A DNA stretch of 64,000 nucleotides, taken from the NCBI GenBank assembly GCA_026745465.1, contig JACYXH010000310.1, positions 2,418,501-2,482,500 on the forward strand, given 5' to 3'. Positions within the stretch are counted from its first letter, which is position 1, and the number at the start of each line of letters is the position of its first letter. Positions 38,536 to 50,289 of this stretch are shown here, one piece after another. The notes under the pieces were generated by a model. It saw only the letters and a program-made list of their open reading frames with translations. It was not told the DNA's origin and ran no database searches. The translations under genes and the position numbers were made by a program. The stretch comes from Lota lota (taxonomy: Eukaryota > Chordata > Actinopteri > Gadiformes > Lotidae).

Positions 38536-40431
38536 CACAACAAGCAGCTCAGCCGGTCAACCCCGCCCCACTCTTTGGTCGAGCCCACGCCCACGCCCCC
38601 CTCCCCAACCCTTCCTGCCACAACCACCACCACCACATTCATTTATCCGTCCATATTACCCCTTTTCCTTCCTGTCTGTTAATTGTTGCTGTAACACCAC
38701 CACCCCCTGCCCCCTCTTTCTCTCTCTTCTCAGGGCCTACAGTGTATCGCCTGCAGCCATGTTGTTTTTGCTGCTGCTGCATCTTAAGGGCCCATCTTAG
38801 ACCTCCAGGAACTTCCCTCCCAAAAAAGAACAAAAAACCCATGAATGCATGCACGCAGACACACACACACACACACACACACACCACAATTCCACCTGCG
38901 GGCCAATGCAGCTCAGCAGGGGGATTTCAGCTCGCTGATGACGGGGCGCAGGCTTCCTTCCTGAGTCCACATAAATCTGTCTGTGGGCTCTGTCCTATAG
39001 TCTAATATTAAATCTGTGTTCCATGACATACCGCTTAGCAGAGGACGGCCAGGGTTTGTTTTGACTTCAGCAGCTTGTTTGGCGCTGGGAGGAAATGTTC
39101 ATGGAAAAAGTATTTCCAGGAACAATTCCAATTGAATTGCTAACTGGGATGGTGCCAACACTCTCACTTAGGATCTTTACTTTTCCTTTCTCTTTTTTCT
39201 CTTGTTAATGTTCTGCATAAAGGATTTGGAAATCATGTTATTAGATGAATTATTATTGATTGTGTGCCACTGCAGTGACTCCAACTGAATTCCTGTGACA
39301 TACAAGCTTCACTCACAAACAAAAACACAAACAAAAACAGTGTTGCGTTCCTTGTTCGGTCAGGCTTTCATCTTGCTTGATGTAAATGGCACCCTTGACT
39401 TTTTTTGTCTCTGGAAGAATTACGAGAATGGACTTGTAAAGACATTTCTTAGCCTAGTCAAGGACCTCTGTCATCTCAGGTAGAGGCTACACACCTTAGG
39501 CTATAAGACACCCCCATCACACACCCCCTGACACACACACACACACACTCGAACACAAAAATGCAGAATATGTGTGGCACAGAATGCACAAAGCATATAT
39601 CATATTTTTGTCATATTTAATGTTGGCATTTAAAAATAATGATACAAAAGCAGTGTTATGTCATTATTTCACGGTATGCAGCAATAAAATACATTCCTTA
39701 ACATGAATTCTTTCGTTTTCAGGCATCACTGAGAGGTTAACCATTGTCTTGCCATGCATTATTAGCCTGTTATTGGTTTCTTTCAATGCTTCCAGACCTG
39801 AGAGGTATATGTGTTGAACACAGAATGTTATGTATTTCAATGTCAGATGTAAATAATTATGGTGAAGTAGGCTATTATTCTGAGTCGTATTGTTCATGCT
39901 TTTTCAAGTGCTTTACATTACACTAACATTCTGTTTTCCAATTATATACCTAGCAATAGCATCAGACATACTGACTACTATGTACTACAGTAAAAACAAT
40001 CATTATGCATCACAGAATGATTTATATTAGAATATACAAGATTAATCTTGAAAGTAATCTATCACACCTTTTCTTTAATTTGCCAAATTAAAAGATTAGA
40101 ACAATATGAATGTTCGCAAACTATAACTTAAAAACACAGTTGTGACAGACATAGTTTGCAGTTCAAGGGTGAACTCTCTACAATAGTTACAACAGTCCCC
40201 AGCATAAACTTCCTTTACACTTCATGGCACAACATTGAGGTTTTGCTCTGAACTTCGCGGGCTCCAAATCTGTAACAGTAATACTGAAATTGATAAGCAA
40301 CAGAAATAAAACAACAATGTTCACGTCAGTGCCTTCCCTGAGACCACTCAAACTGTTTGTTGTTTTTTCAATGCAGTCCATTGGCGAACATTGGCGGACG
40401 CAGCCTCCTCCTTCTCCTCAAGTCCTCGATG

Positions 40432-41346
40432 TCAGAGCAGTGATAGGGTGTGCTGGGCCCTTGGCTCCTGCAGGTAGTTCACCTGCCAAGGAAGTCCCAG
40501 CGCTGGGGAGGGCTCCGCAAAACTATCCACGTAGCCCTGGGCGCAGGAAGCCCACACCCCCGGTGGGTACCCCAACCCGTCGCCCCCCTGCGGGTACCTT
40601 AATGGGCTGGGAGGGTGTTCAGCGGGGCTGCCGCAGGCGTAGAGCTGTCCTCCATCGCTGGGGTAGCATGGGTAATGTGGCGAGGGCGGGCAGGACGTGC
40701 CGATGGTGTCCATGAAGAGGTGTGGCTCGCCGGGCAGTCTGTGGATATGAGCGGCCTGTTGGGACTGCATCTGGTGAGGGAGGTGGGACGCGGGCCAGGG
40801 GACGTAGGTCTGGGACTCGGACCGAGGGGCTGCCGCCGCCCGGGGCTGCTCCAGCCTGGACGCAGCTCTCATCCCCGTGGGCCCCCCCACCACGTTAGAG
40901 GACGAAGAGGAGGACCTGCTGTTGCACTCTCGGTGGCTGCAGACCTTCCCCCCCGTGGATTCATTTGCAGGGTGGGAGCTGAGGAACACAGAGAGGGCTG
41001 AGATGCGGTTGATGGCCCTCTGCAGGGTGGCAATTTTGGACAGGCGCTTCCCGCTCAGGTCGTGGTTGAGCACCACGCGCAGCGCATTGAATGCCTGGTT
41101 GTAGTCCATGATGCGCTTGCGCTCACGCACATTGGCGGCCACGCGCCGGGCCTTGGAGCGGACCGGCCGGCTACGCTTCTTGGCCGGCCCGTCCCCGGGG
41201 TCTTCCGGGCCACTGGCCGACCCCTCGCTGTCCTGGAAGGGCTCCTTGGCGCTGCCGTCACTGCACTCATCGTCGTCCGGCCCCAGCGCATCGAGCTCCA
41301 GCTCCTCCTCCGAAAACTCTGAGCCCTCCACGCTGCTGCAGCTCAT
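40432..41346 (-). CDS. bhlha9: BHLHA9: class A basic helix-loop-helix transcription factor, single exon
   Basis: 304 codons with no intron. The bHLH lies at about residues 66-122: basic region [13 protein letters not shown] with the N-x-R-E-R DNA-contact pattern, helix 1 [15 protein letters not shown], a loop with LSGKRLS, and helix 2 [19 protein letters not shown]. The flanking RPVRSKARR also matches BHLHA9. An acidic N-terminus ([15 protein letters not shown]) precedes it. The C-terminal 180 residues are Ser/Pro/His/Tyr-rich low complexity. In vertebrates this nuclear factor acts in the apical ectodermal ridge of the limb or fin bud; changes in the human gene cause limb malformation. I start at the ATG at 41346 (ACC before it, good context). 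An in-frame ATG at 41397 would add 17 residues. Human BHLHA9 is about 235 aa, so the C-terminus here is longer. Intronless structure is usual for this gene. Confidence 0.93.
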   Translation of the reverse strand: MSCSSVEGSEFSEEELELDALGPDDDECSDGSAKEPFQDSEGSASGPEDPGDGPAKKRSRPVRSKARRVAANVRERKRIMDYNQAFNALRVVLNHDLSGKRLSKIATLQRAINRISALSVFLSSHPANESTGGKVCSHRECNSRSSSSSSNVVGGPTGMRAASRLEQPRAAAAPRSESQTYVPWPASHLPHQMQSQQAAHIHRLPGEPHLFMDTIGTSCPPSPHYPCYPSDGGQLYACGSPAEHPPSPLRYPQGGDGLGYPPGVWASCAQGYVDSFAEPSPALGLPWQVNYLQEPRAQHTLSLL

Positions 41347-44300
41347 GGTGAGGTGGTGTTGAAGTGTTATAACACTCCGCCAAGCGTCTTCTGTCACCCA
41401 GCGTCAGAGCGGGCTGTAGCCTTGAAGGTCGTTTTCTGAAAGTTAAGGCTTTTTGTCTGAAGTCTCAGGTAACCGTATGGGTAGGATCTGTCCGAGATCC
41501 TTGAGGGCTCCCGTGTGCATGTGGTGCTGTTGGCTGTCTTACTTTGGTTTGTTTCTGTGTGTCTGCAGCTGCTGACAGTGATGTTCTCGACCTCCTCTGT
41601 CTCCAGCACATTGATCTTGACAAGTGTCTGCTTGAGACAGGTTGCCCTGCTTTTTATGGCTCAGGCAGTCACATGGTACAGTTACCTGTAAGGAATGGTG
41701 TGCGCTGTCTCCCCCCTCTCTCCCTCTCGCTCCATCTCTCTCTCTCTCTCCCCAGGTTTTTGGGTGCCTTCCAGGCAAATGGCAATGTCAACTCCTACTT
41801 TCTGACACCCCCCCTCCCTCCTCTTCCCCCTTACAGGATCTATTAAGAGTTTCAACACTTCATGTCTGCGTAATACACAAGCAACAGAAACATACTCATT
41901 ATTTGGGAATGGAAATTGTACTACACCTTTTAAGAGGAACCCATTTCAGGGGTTTTCTCCTCTCATCAGGCGATCCGGTGATACTTGAAACAGTTGCGAC
42001 ACACATGCATTCTTTTCTTGTATTTTGTTTTGTTTTAGTGAACAGAATGTCAGGGTTGGTGAATATGAGTCATTTTGACTCCACAATCTCACCCAACATC
42101 ACCGTTTGTGACATCTGTGACAAATTGCACGTTTATCCGATCTTCCCTAATCTCTGTTCTCCTCATTACCCCTCTTCCCAGGACTGGGGACTAGAGGAAA
42201 ATTATTATCTAGCCTAGCTTAGATTTGTCCCAGCAATTAGCTGTCTCCAGAGTGGCGATTCTCTTTTCTATCCCTCAACGCTCCTGTTTAAGGAGCATAT
42301 AATTTAGGCTAGCTTCCCTGGGACCTATCACCCATAAATCAGGCCTGGGCAGCACCTGAGGACAACAACAGAGAAGGGCCCTGGACTTCAAAGCAAACTG
42401 AGATAAATACAAGAGGGCAAATATTTTACATTTAGAGCCTACAATTGCTGCCGGCTCAGGCAATCGATCTTTCATTTTTTTTTCTTTTTCTTATAAAGGC
42501 AGTTTTGGTCCATTGCTTAGGCTGCAAGAAAATAAAGATGTCAAATTTTAACAGTTAGGATCCTGTTGATGCAGATTGCATTTTAAAGTCCTGGAGGTTA
42601 ATGCTGTATTCCAAGATTTAATTTAGCTGAACAAAAACCCCGGTATAAGCAGGACATGCAAGAGAATGATATGAAGAGAATTGGGTAATTCACGCACAGA
42701 ACGTAGAGTTAAGAGTAAAGAATGAGAGCAGTGACCTTTAGCCGCGCTTCTGGCCAAGTGCAATGGGTCAGGTAAGTAAAGGGCAAGCCCCTCTTATGGT
42801 GAACTAAGGGTCATTGAGTAGCATTGCTTCCTTCCTGGTGTTTTCCTTTTTTATTGGACAAGTTTCGTCTGTCAGACGCCAACCTTTAACAACAATTACA
42901 TCCCAGACTCTCCAATCGTAACCATTGAACAGAGGTGGGAAAATCTGCCCAGACCCCTTGGTGAGAACGACCGAGATACCAACTCTCACACTAACTGACC
43001 AGCACAGTTGATTGAGCCGCAAGCAAGTCCTAAATGTAACTTAAAGATATGTTCTCCATTTCCAATCAGCGGGATGTGTTCATGTTCAACCCAAGGTCCA
43101 CTTCTGCACTAGTCACACCTTCGATCATCCCTTCGGATACACACTACAAAGTGCAAACCTTCATGGGGCAATATGTTTAAAACGTTTCACTCACGCCTGG
43201 ATGATATTCACGGGGCTCAGAGAGATGCGAGCTGGGCCGGTGATTTATTGCTTCACAAACATGTCAGATTTACTGCTGTGGTGTAAGAGCACGGCGACTA
43301 CCTCTGACCCTCCCTGTCCATTCATTCTGACAGGTGACAAGACACCAGTAATTATCAGCCGCCTTGAATAAATCACTTGGTTTTATCACGTACCTTCGCC
43401 GTGCCATTGCTGGAAAAACCATTTTCAAGTGAATGGAGCCTGTCCAAAACACAGCTGAACCTGAGATTTGTAAATCTCCCGCTGTAGCCCCTGTAATGAC
43501 TAGTTGTTACCTGTTCATTATTAGAGGTCTGTGAAGCAAACCTTATAGATGTATATTTTCAAAGGGGTGGTTAGGGGTAATAAGTGAGTACGGTTTGGGT
43601 TCTCTAACCTTGACTTTGCAGTGGTATGTTAATGTATGTTTTTGGCGTCTTGCATGGAATTTTCTCACCTCTATAAAAAGCCTATAGTCAAAGGGGAAGT
43701 GCACTCCCTTATCTATCCTGTATCATCATTAGTTACCCCACAATTGTTTATTTCGCTGAAATTAATGTTATCAAGTTTGCAGTTTTTATGTGTTGTTCAA
43801 TTTATGGCAATTCCTTATATTAGCCGTGTTCTAATTCATGTATTTGGATTAGTGCTAAATCCACCCCCTTTTCGGATAAATAACAATAGGTGTGAAGCTA
43901 TATGAAGGTAAATAAACAAAGCCCAATGTTGTTAATTTGAAAGAGAGCTGTGTTGCGAGCCACTGAACTCTCACCTTTTCCCTCTCAAACTGTCAACTGA
44001 CAGATTTTATTTAAGTTCTTGAACCACTTGAACCTTCTTGTCATCGCTCACTGCTGCCTGGGTCGACCAATGGAATCATCCTTTGACCATAGAAGAAGGG
44101 GGGGGGCATGCTTTATCTCTATGAGTCAACATGAGGCACGTTTTCCCTCCGCTGTGAAATCAGACATGGAGAGACACTTTCACGTTTCTGACTTGTTCTT
44201 ACCTCCCGCCAATCTTGATATCACTCGTTAAAGCCAAAGTATGTCAGTGTTAAAGGCGAGTTAGATTAATATAAATGGCCTATTACTATTAAAATTCAGG

Positions 44301-44420
44301 TTTATTCAAAACTTGGAACTTCAGGGGTAATTTTCACACCTACCCAGGCTTTTGTGTGCACCCCTGACAGTTTTTAGGTTGCTTGCTTCAATATTTAGAC
44401 ATGTCATACTCATGTGAGCA

Positions 44421-44444
44421 CCCCCCCCCCCCCCCCCCCCCCCC
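44421..44444. repeat. C homopolymer run (24)
   Basis: Uninterrupted C run, about 120 bp from the 3' end of the LINE. Confidence 0.97.
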
Positions 44445-44564
44445 ATTCAACATGAAACTCCACGTTATACTCATTGATAACACACTTCCCTGCTTCTCAT
44501 GAATTTCGTTCTAATTAATGTGTCGCCCTTCATTTTTGGATGTAAGTGCTAAGTACTATTTTTA

Positions 44565-45790
44565 AGTGCCAGGACGTACAAACATACAATAAGTGTGTAC
44601 ATTACGTGCCAGGGCATATAAACATACAATAAGTGCGTAAGAAGGGTGTTTTTAGGAGAGTAAGGGAGGAGGGGGGTAAGGAGGAGGGAGGTTATGCAGA
44701 GTCCAGGTGAACTCTGAACAAGTCTTGAGTCTCTTGCGGAAGCTGGTGAAAGTCCTGACATCGGCCGGGAGCTCATTCCACCATTGCAGTGCCAAAACAG
44801 AGAAGAGTTTTGACTTTGTTGTGCAACCTTTGCTTGCTCTTAGCGATGGCGGTACCAGGCGTCCAGCTGAGGTAGTTGAGTGGAGTGCTTGAGCTGGGGT
44901 GTGTGGTCTGACCAGCGCTTGGAGGTAGGCAGGGGCAGTTTCATTAATTGCCTTGTAGGCCAGTGCCATTGTCTTGAATCTGATGCAAGCAACTACAGGG
45001 AGTGAGTGGAGGTCACGGAAAAGGGGGGTCACATGGGAGAATTTTGGTAGGTTGAACACGAGGCGTGCTGCAGCGTTCTGGATATGCTGCAAAGGTTTGA
45101 TTGTGGAGGTAGGGAGTCCAGCCAGGAGCGAGTTGCAGTAGTCGAGGCGGGAGATAACGAGTGCTTGGACCAAGAGCTGAGCTGCTTCTCTCGTGAGGAA
45201 GGGCCGGAGCCTGCGGATGTTGTAGATAGCAAATCTGCAGGATCGGGCCACCGTGGTGATGTCCAGTACCACACCGAGGTTCCTCGCTGTTGGTGATGGA
45301 GATACCGCAATGTCCTCGACAGTGACCAATAAGTCCATGTGAGGGCAGTCTTTCTCTGGCATAAGGAGGATTTCTGTCTTGTCGAGGTTAAGCTTCAGGT
45401 GATGGGCAGTTGTCCAAGTGCTGATGTTTGTCAGGCATTCTGAGATGTGTGTTGCAATCAGGGTGCTGTCAGAGGAGGGGAAAGAGAGGAATAGTGTCGT
45501 CAGCGTAGCAGTGATAGGATAAACTGTGTGATGTGATTACAGAGCCCAAGGATCTAGTATATAGGGAGAACAGAAGGGGTCCAAGTACTGAGCCTTGAGG
45601 GACACCGGTGTGAGAGAACATGGAAAACAGTTTTCTGGGGTTGGAGGCAGAGGAGTTGATTTTGGTCCGGTAGAAGGCAGATTTGGCTGTTGACACAGTG
45701 GAGGGGAAGTCTGAGAGGAGGTGAAGGTAGTGAGAGAGATCATCAGGACAGTCTGTTCTCCTCCATTTTCTCTCAGGTGCACACACAAGC
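44565..45790 (-). mobile_element. L2/CR1-like LINE, 5'-truncated and internally deleted
   Basis: Minus strand. 45786-45469 encodes the ORF2 linker (RKLFSMFS), then directly the RT boxes [13 protein letters not shown] and YHCYADDT. 45362-44652 encodes the post-RT region, including ARNLGVVLD, LDYCNSLLAGLP, IQNAAARLVF and LQWWNELPADVRT. RT sequence normally between the linker and the GVPQGS box is missing, and a frame break separates the two halves. The 3' end (44,565-44,645) carries two copies of a roughly 33-bp repeat with ACAAACATACAATAAGTG / ATAAACATACAATAAGTG, as L2 3' tails do. Not autonomous. Clade is from remembered protein motifs. Confidence 0.88.
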
Positions 45791-47639
45791 CCGGGTAGTT
45801 GGAAATTACCCCAGAAGTCTTATAAAATGAAAATACCCTTTAATTAAAGCATAATTACATGTATCTGAAATTATTTTGAAGAAGATGTGGCATTGTGGGT
45901 ATTTTACGAGCCTCCTTCATGAAACACTGTTTACCAACATGCAAAAAAAAAGCATGAACAAACTTTCTTCATACAAGTATGCATTATTTAAGAAATAGCC
46001 CTATTGCAATGCCCCAATTAATGTTTCAATGGACCAGTGAAAATACTTCCAGACTAAAACTATTTCAACAATTGTATGGATATCAGAATTAGCCTACATA
46101 AAATCGGTCATAAGGCAATTCCTTAGTCTTTTTAGTAAATAGGCTATATCCATTCACATTTTACTCTTTCACATTTAGCCTATGAAAGTAAACTATGATG
46201 CAAGGGGTTTACAAGCATGACCTCATGTTGAAGACAAGTGAACAATGACGCATTTGACACATAACACGTTGGAAAGTGACTTATGAGATCCATGTCCCCT
46301 TTGTGTCAGACAGCATTCTGACACCATTGTGAATCACTGCGTAAATTAGTGGGCTAGTAGGGATCTTGTTCACACAGTGAACCATGAATACAAAGTATGA
46401 AAAATGCCTGGGGTATTTAACATCATCACCGACACCGCTGCCAACAATTATTAATCACAGACTGGTACTGGATAATTTAATGTAACATTACGGCAGCTTC
46501 TTCAGAGTCTATGGAAACATCGTAATATAATTATTCGGTAGGACTATCCTGAACTGACTTCATGATTAAAGCCCCAATTAAAAGTGTTAGATAAATGCTA
46601 ATATTTCCTGTTATCAAAACTGCATTAGTTGCTTTTCGTCCCAACCTCGACTGGTGGGCACTTTTATTTTGAAGTCTAAATACAGACATATAGTGGTGGG
46701 TTAAAAAGATTGTTAGCAAAGTTTGGCTCTGCCAATTTATAGGTCTCTGAACTGCGAACAAACAGATTTCTAAGTAAACATTTGCATGTAATACAACCTG
46801 GTAGCAAGCACACATACATGTACAATATACATGTACCGGTGAGGAAATACATAAACGAGAACAATTTCAAATTGACACTAATTACTTCAATTAGAATTTA
46901 ACTTTATATGGATTTTAAGATGGAATATTTCTCGATTTTTCTTGATGCAGTTAAACATGCCTAAGCAAGATAACTGCAAGGGGAAATCCATTCATTGTGT
47001 TTATGAATAGCAAAAACAAAATGTTGGGTTCGGCTCAAAAGCAGTTATGGTCTTAAAAGGTTCAATTGGTGCAATGCGTTTATAAATCGGTTGTTGTTTG
47101 TGTTCTTCCCAAATGTTCAAACATCGTATTTTCCATTTGTATATATATACTTTATATCTTAGGTTCTTTTAATATCTATAGGTTATTTTCAATTTCTCAA
47201 TATTTTCTATTGTTATATATTGTTCATCTTCTGTTATTGCATCTCATACATACATATCTGCACAATGCACATAATTCTCATTAGCTTGAGAATACAAAAC
47301 TTTTTTTACGGAAAAACAATACATTTATAAATTATTGTTTTATTTTATTTTAAGAAAAGTTCCTTTAAATACTTTTTTTCGATAAACATGCATTATTTTT
47401 CAGGTGTTATAATACTTTCATATTTTCTGGGAACAACATCTGGAACAAACAGACCCTGCTGCCACCGAAACGTGAACACACATAAAATAAAATGTAACCA
47501 TTAAGTTATCTTTGCAAAATTGCCAGCATGTAACAAAATTAAAGAATGTGATATTATTTTACAATCTTAAACCTGCACAAGTAAGTATTGGAACAGCAAA
47601 TTATATTCATAGTTAAGATCACTGTAAATCAACTCTCTA

Positions 47640-47810
47640 GGCGCTTCTGGATAGTGTAGAAACTATAGGGGTTCAGGTTTGATCCCCGCTGTCCATACAG
47701 ACAACCTGCAGGCATCCTTCAGCAAAATGCAAAAAAAAACAACAACCTGTTCCTTAATGCTCTGAATGTCACTTTGGAAAAAAGTGTCTTCTCAACGACT
47801 AAATAGAAAA
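47640..47810 (+). mobile_element. tRNA-type SINE with L2-like 3' tail (degenerate)
   Basis: GGTTCAGGTTTGATCCCCGC at about 47,672 resembles a tRNA B box with flanking T-loop. It is followed by a CCTTCAGCAAAATGC block, an A-rich stretch, and GCTCTGAATGTCACTTTGGA then AAAAAGTGTCTTCTCAACGA, a decayed form of the teleost L2/SINE tail (GTCGCTTTGGATAAAAGCGTCTGC..). The A box is not clear. Confidence 0.6.
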
Positions 47811-47934
47811 TAGTATGTAAAATGCTTATTTTGTCAAAGTCTCTATGACTAGAATGATTATTCTGTAGAAATAACTAACAACTTATGCATTTGGGTCGCT
47901 GGCAATCCTGCACTCCCTGATTGATCTTTGGGCA

Positions 47935-48063
47935 CACACACAAACACATTCACACGCACACACACACACGTACAAACACACACACACACACACACATACA
48001 CATACACAGACACACACACATACACACACACACAGGCACACATAAACAACACACACACACACG
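47935..48063. repeat. (CA)n microsatellite, imperfect
   Basis: CA-rich with ATACA and GCACA variants; 125 bp after the SINE tail. Confidence 0.95.
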
Positions 48064-49210
48064 CATAAACATTACTTTAACTGAACATTACTTTTACGGT
48101 GCTCCACCCGTCCCTGGCTGATTTACACCTGAAACCATGCAAATATTCAAGCACTGTAGTCACAACATGTCAGCTTCCTCACAAAACACCAAAAAGGTAT
48201 GTAAGTGACATAACCGCCTCAGCCCTAAAGACGTGAATCAGTCCAACACAACTTGGTTGAGAATGTAGAAAAAAAGGGAATTCTGGGGGATCCGTGTGAT
48301 ACATTTTAGATTACTTTTGGATGATAACAGTAACTATTCTTTGGTAATAGTAAGCCATAACTACCCAAGATATAAATGATTCAACTTCACAGTACAGTGA
48401 AATTAACCTGCACAATATATACCAGGGGCATTTCACATAGTAGTAAATATAGCAGGGCAATAGTGGTTCATTATGCCATAATTATGCAAAGGCAAGTATG
48501 ACGTTATTAGAAACAAAAAGGCAATTTAACGAAGGTATTGCTTAACAATTTAATGCACACTGTTTAAAATAAATCCTTATAGGCTGCAGGGTGATGTTCA
48601 TCGTGCATTCCTTCCAAAGAGGACTAATTATAGTGGGTTATTTTCATGAAAGGGTCTATTTGGAGTGTCAGAACATGTGGTCAAGGTTAACTGTTTGTGG
48701 GCTGGTTCCCACACAACCTGCAGCACTTAAACCACCACCACTGTCCCACCACACAATTAGTTTCTACTCACGGAGAGCGTAATTACGCTTAAGTTTGCAT
48801 CGCATATTTAGAATAGCTTCCTTATTAAGACATGCATTCATGAATGAATGAGCATGAATGAGGATGAGTTACTATGGAAAGATGAAGCCCTTCTTCAATC
48901 ACTGAAAAAAAATTTGGGGTATAAAATGTATTAAAGAAAACACAGTTCTTGCAGGTGGGTAAACTACACAATGAGCGCGACAGTTAAGCACATTTGTGGG
49001 GGTTTTTAATGACAAAGGAAAGTTATAAACTAAGGTGCATGATTGTCATTACGCGGTCTTTGATAATTGTAGCCTGTGTTTCAGGTCAGTCCTACAGGGG
49101 TAACAACCTTTCCCTCCCTTTGGCTGTTACCCTCTCTCCCATCAGAGACAGGGGTTACCACCATGCCTTCAAAGGTCAATAGATTTAATTTGAATTGATG
49201 TTTGTTGGTA

Positions 49211-49211
49211 T

Positions 49212-49242
<31 letters not shown>

Positions 49243-49246
49243 GGGG
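49211..49246. repeat. (GT)n followed by a G-run
   Basis: GT to 49226 then about 21 G, the same compound form as 13922-13982. Confidence 0.96.
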
Positions 49247-49488
49247 AGTTGACCTAATTCTATCATTACGGGTGTGCTTAAACGATTACTCAGACAATAA
49301 TGTAGTTTTAACCAACGCATAAAAGCATAAAACATTAATAAATCAGTATTGACAGTACAAAGCCAGATAGTATCTGTACTCTATGGGTTAGGGGCAATCT
49401 GCTTTTTACCTGTCATTATTACCTGGTTATTATTACCTGCCTCATAACTAGACCTAACTAACGTCTTCTCCCATACAGGGATAATACA

Positions 49489-49541
49489 TTGCCACCTAGT
49501 GTCGGAAACATAATATGTATAGAGAGACTGCCATCTAGTGG
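49489..49541 (+). promoter_or_regulatory. Pair of CTCF-like motifs
   Basis: CTGCCATCTAGTGG at 49528-49541 fits the CTCF core on this strand (CTGCC-MYCTRGTGG). TTGCCACCTAGTGT at 49489-49502 is a weaker copy in the same orientation, about 39 bp away. They lie between bhlha9 and the spectrin gene. Sequence match only; binding is unproven. Confidence 0.4.
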
Positions 49542-50289
49542 TAGAATATAGAATTTGATAATTCCTCTGAGTGTTTCACACATGCATGTGTAGCCATCGT
49601 TCGATACTTTGAGGTAAGAAAGACGTAATTTGAAACCCTGAGTTGGATAGAAGACGTTTTTTACCCGCCAATGTCGAATATGGCCTTCAGCGGATTAGGT
49701 AGAGATGTTTAGTAAGATAAACATCTTACTATCTCAACACTGTCAATTTGCAAACAAACCACCAATTTATTTGGTGAATCGAACGTCGAACGTCAAACGT
49801 CAAAAAACTCAAACGTCAAGTGAAAAGGATAGCCACTTTTTTGTATTCGTTTTATTTTTTTTGTTTTTTTTGGGTCAAAACCATGGGAGAAAATTATTTT
49901 TTAAAACTTTTTTTGTTGTTCATTTAAACGTGGTCATATGTCGTTGTACAATGTGTGGGGATGATGGCTGGTTTACCACGGCCCCACCAAACGCGTGGCC
50001 TCGAGTGTGGCAACGCCCCGCACTCTCTCTCTAGTGGCTGCTTGTGGTAGTTTACCACTTTGTCGATGGAAGTGCTTAAAACCTTCCGTATGGTCCGCCA
50101 GTACTCACAGAAAACGCGTTGACCTCTGTCTTCTATATAGCTCCTATGTCCATGCACATGGATGCAGTACTTAAGGAAAGTTTACAACTAATAATATATG
50201 GGCTATAGGTCAAAAATTGCTAGCCTATTTGTTCGTCAACATTGTTATCTATGCCATTTTGACGCTGTAATTTAGAAATAAGACAATCA

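Noticed and set aside
38121..39005. 294-codon plus-strand open frame
   Set aside because: Dominated by Arg-Glu from the (GA)n tract; no splice or homology support.
41642..42217. Open frame of 191 codons upstream of bhlha9 on the plus strand
   Set aside because: It opens with TTG, spans a CT-rich patch, has no domain or family similarity I recognise and no coding texture.
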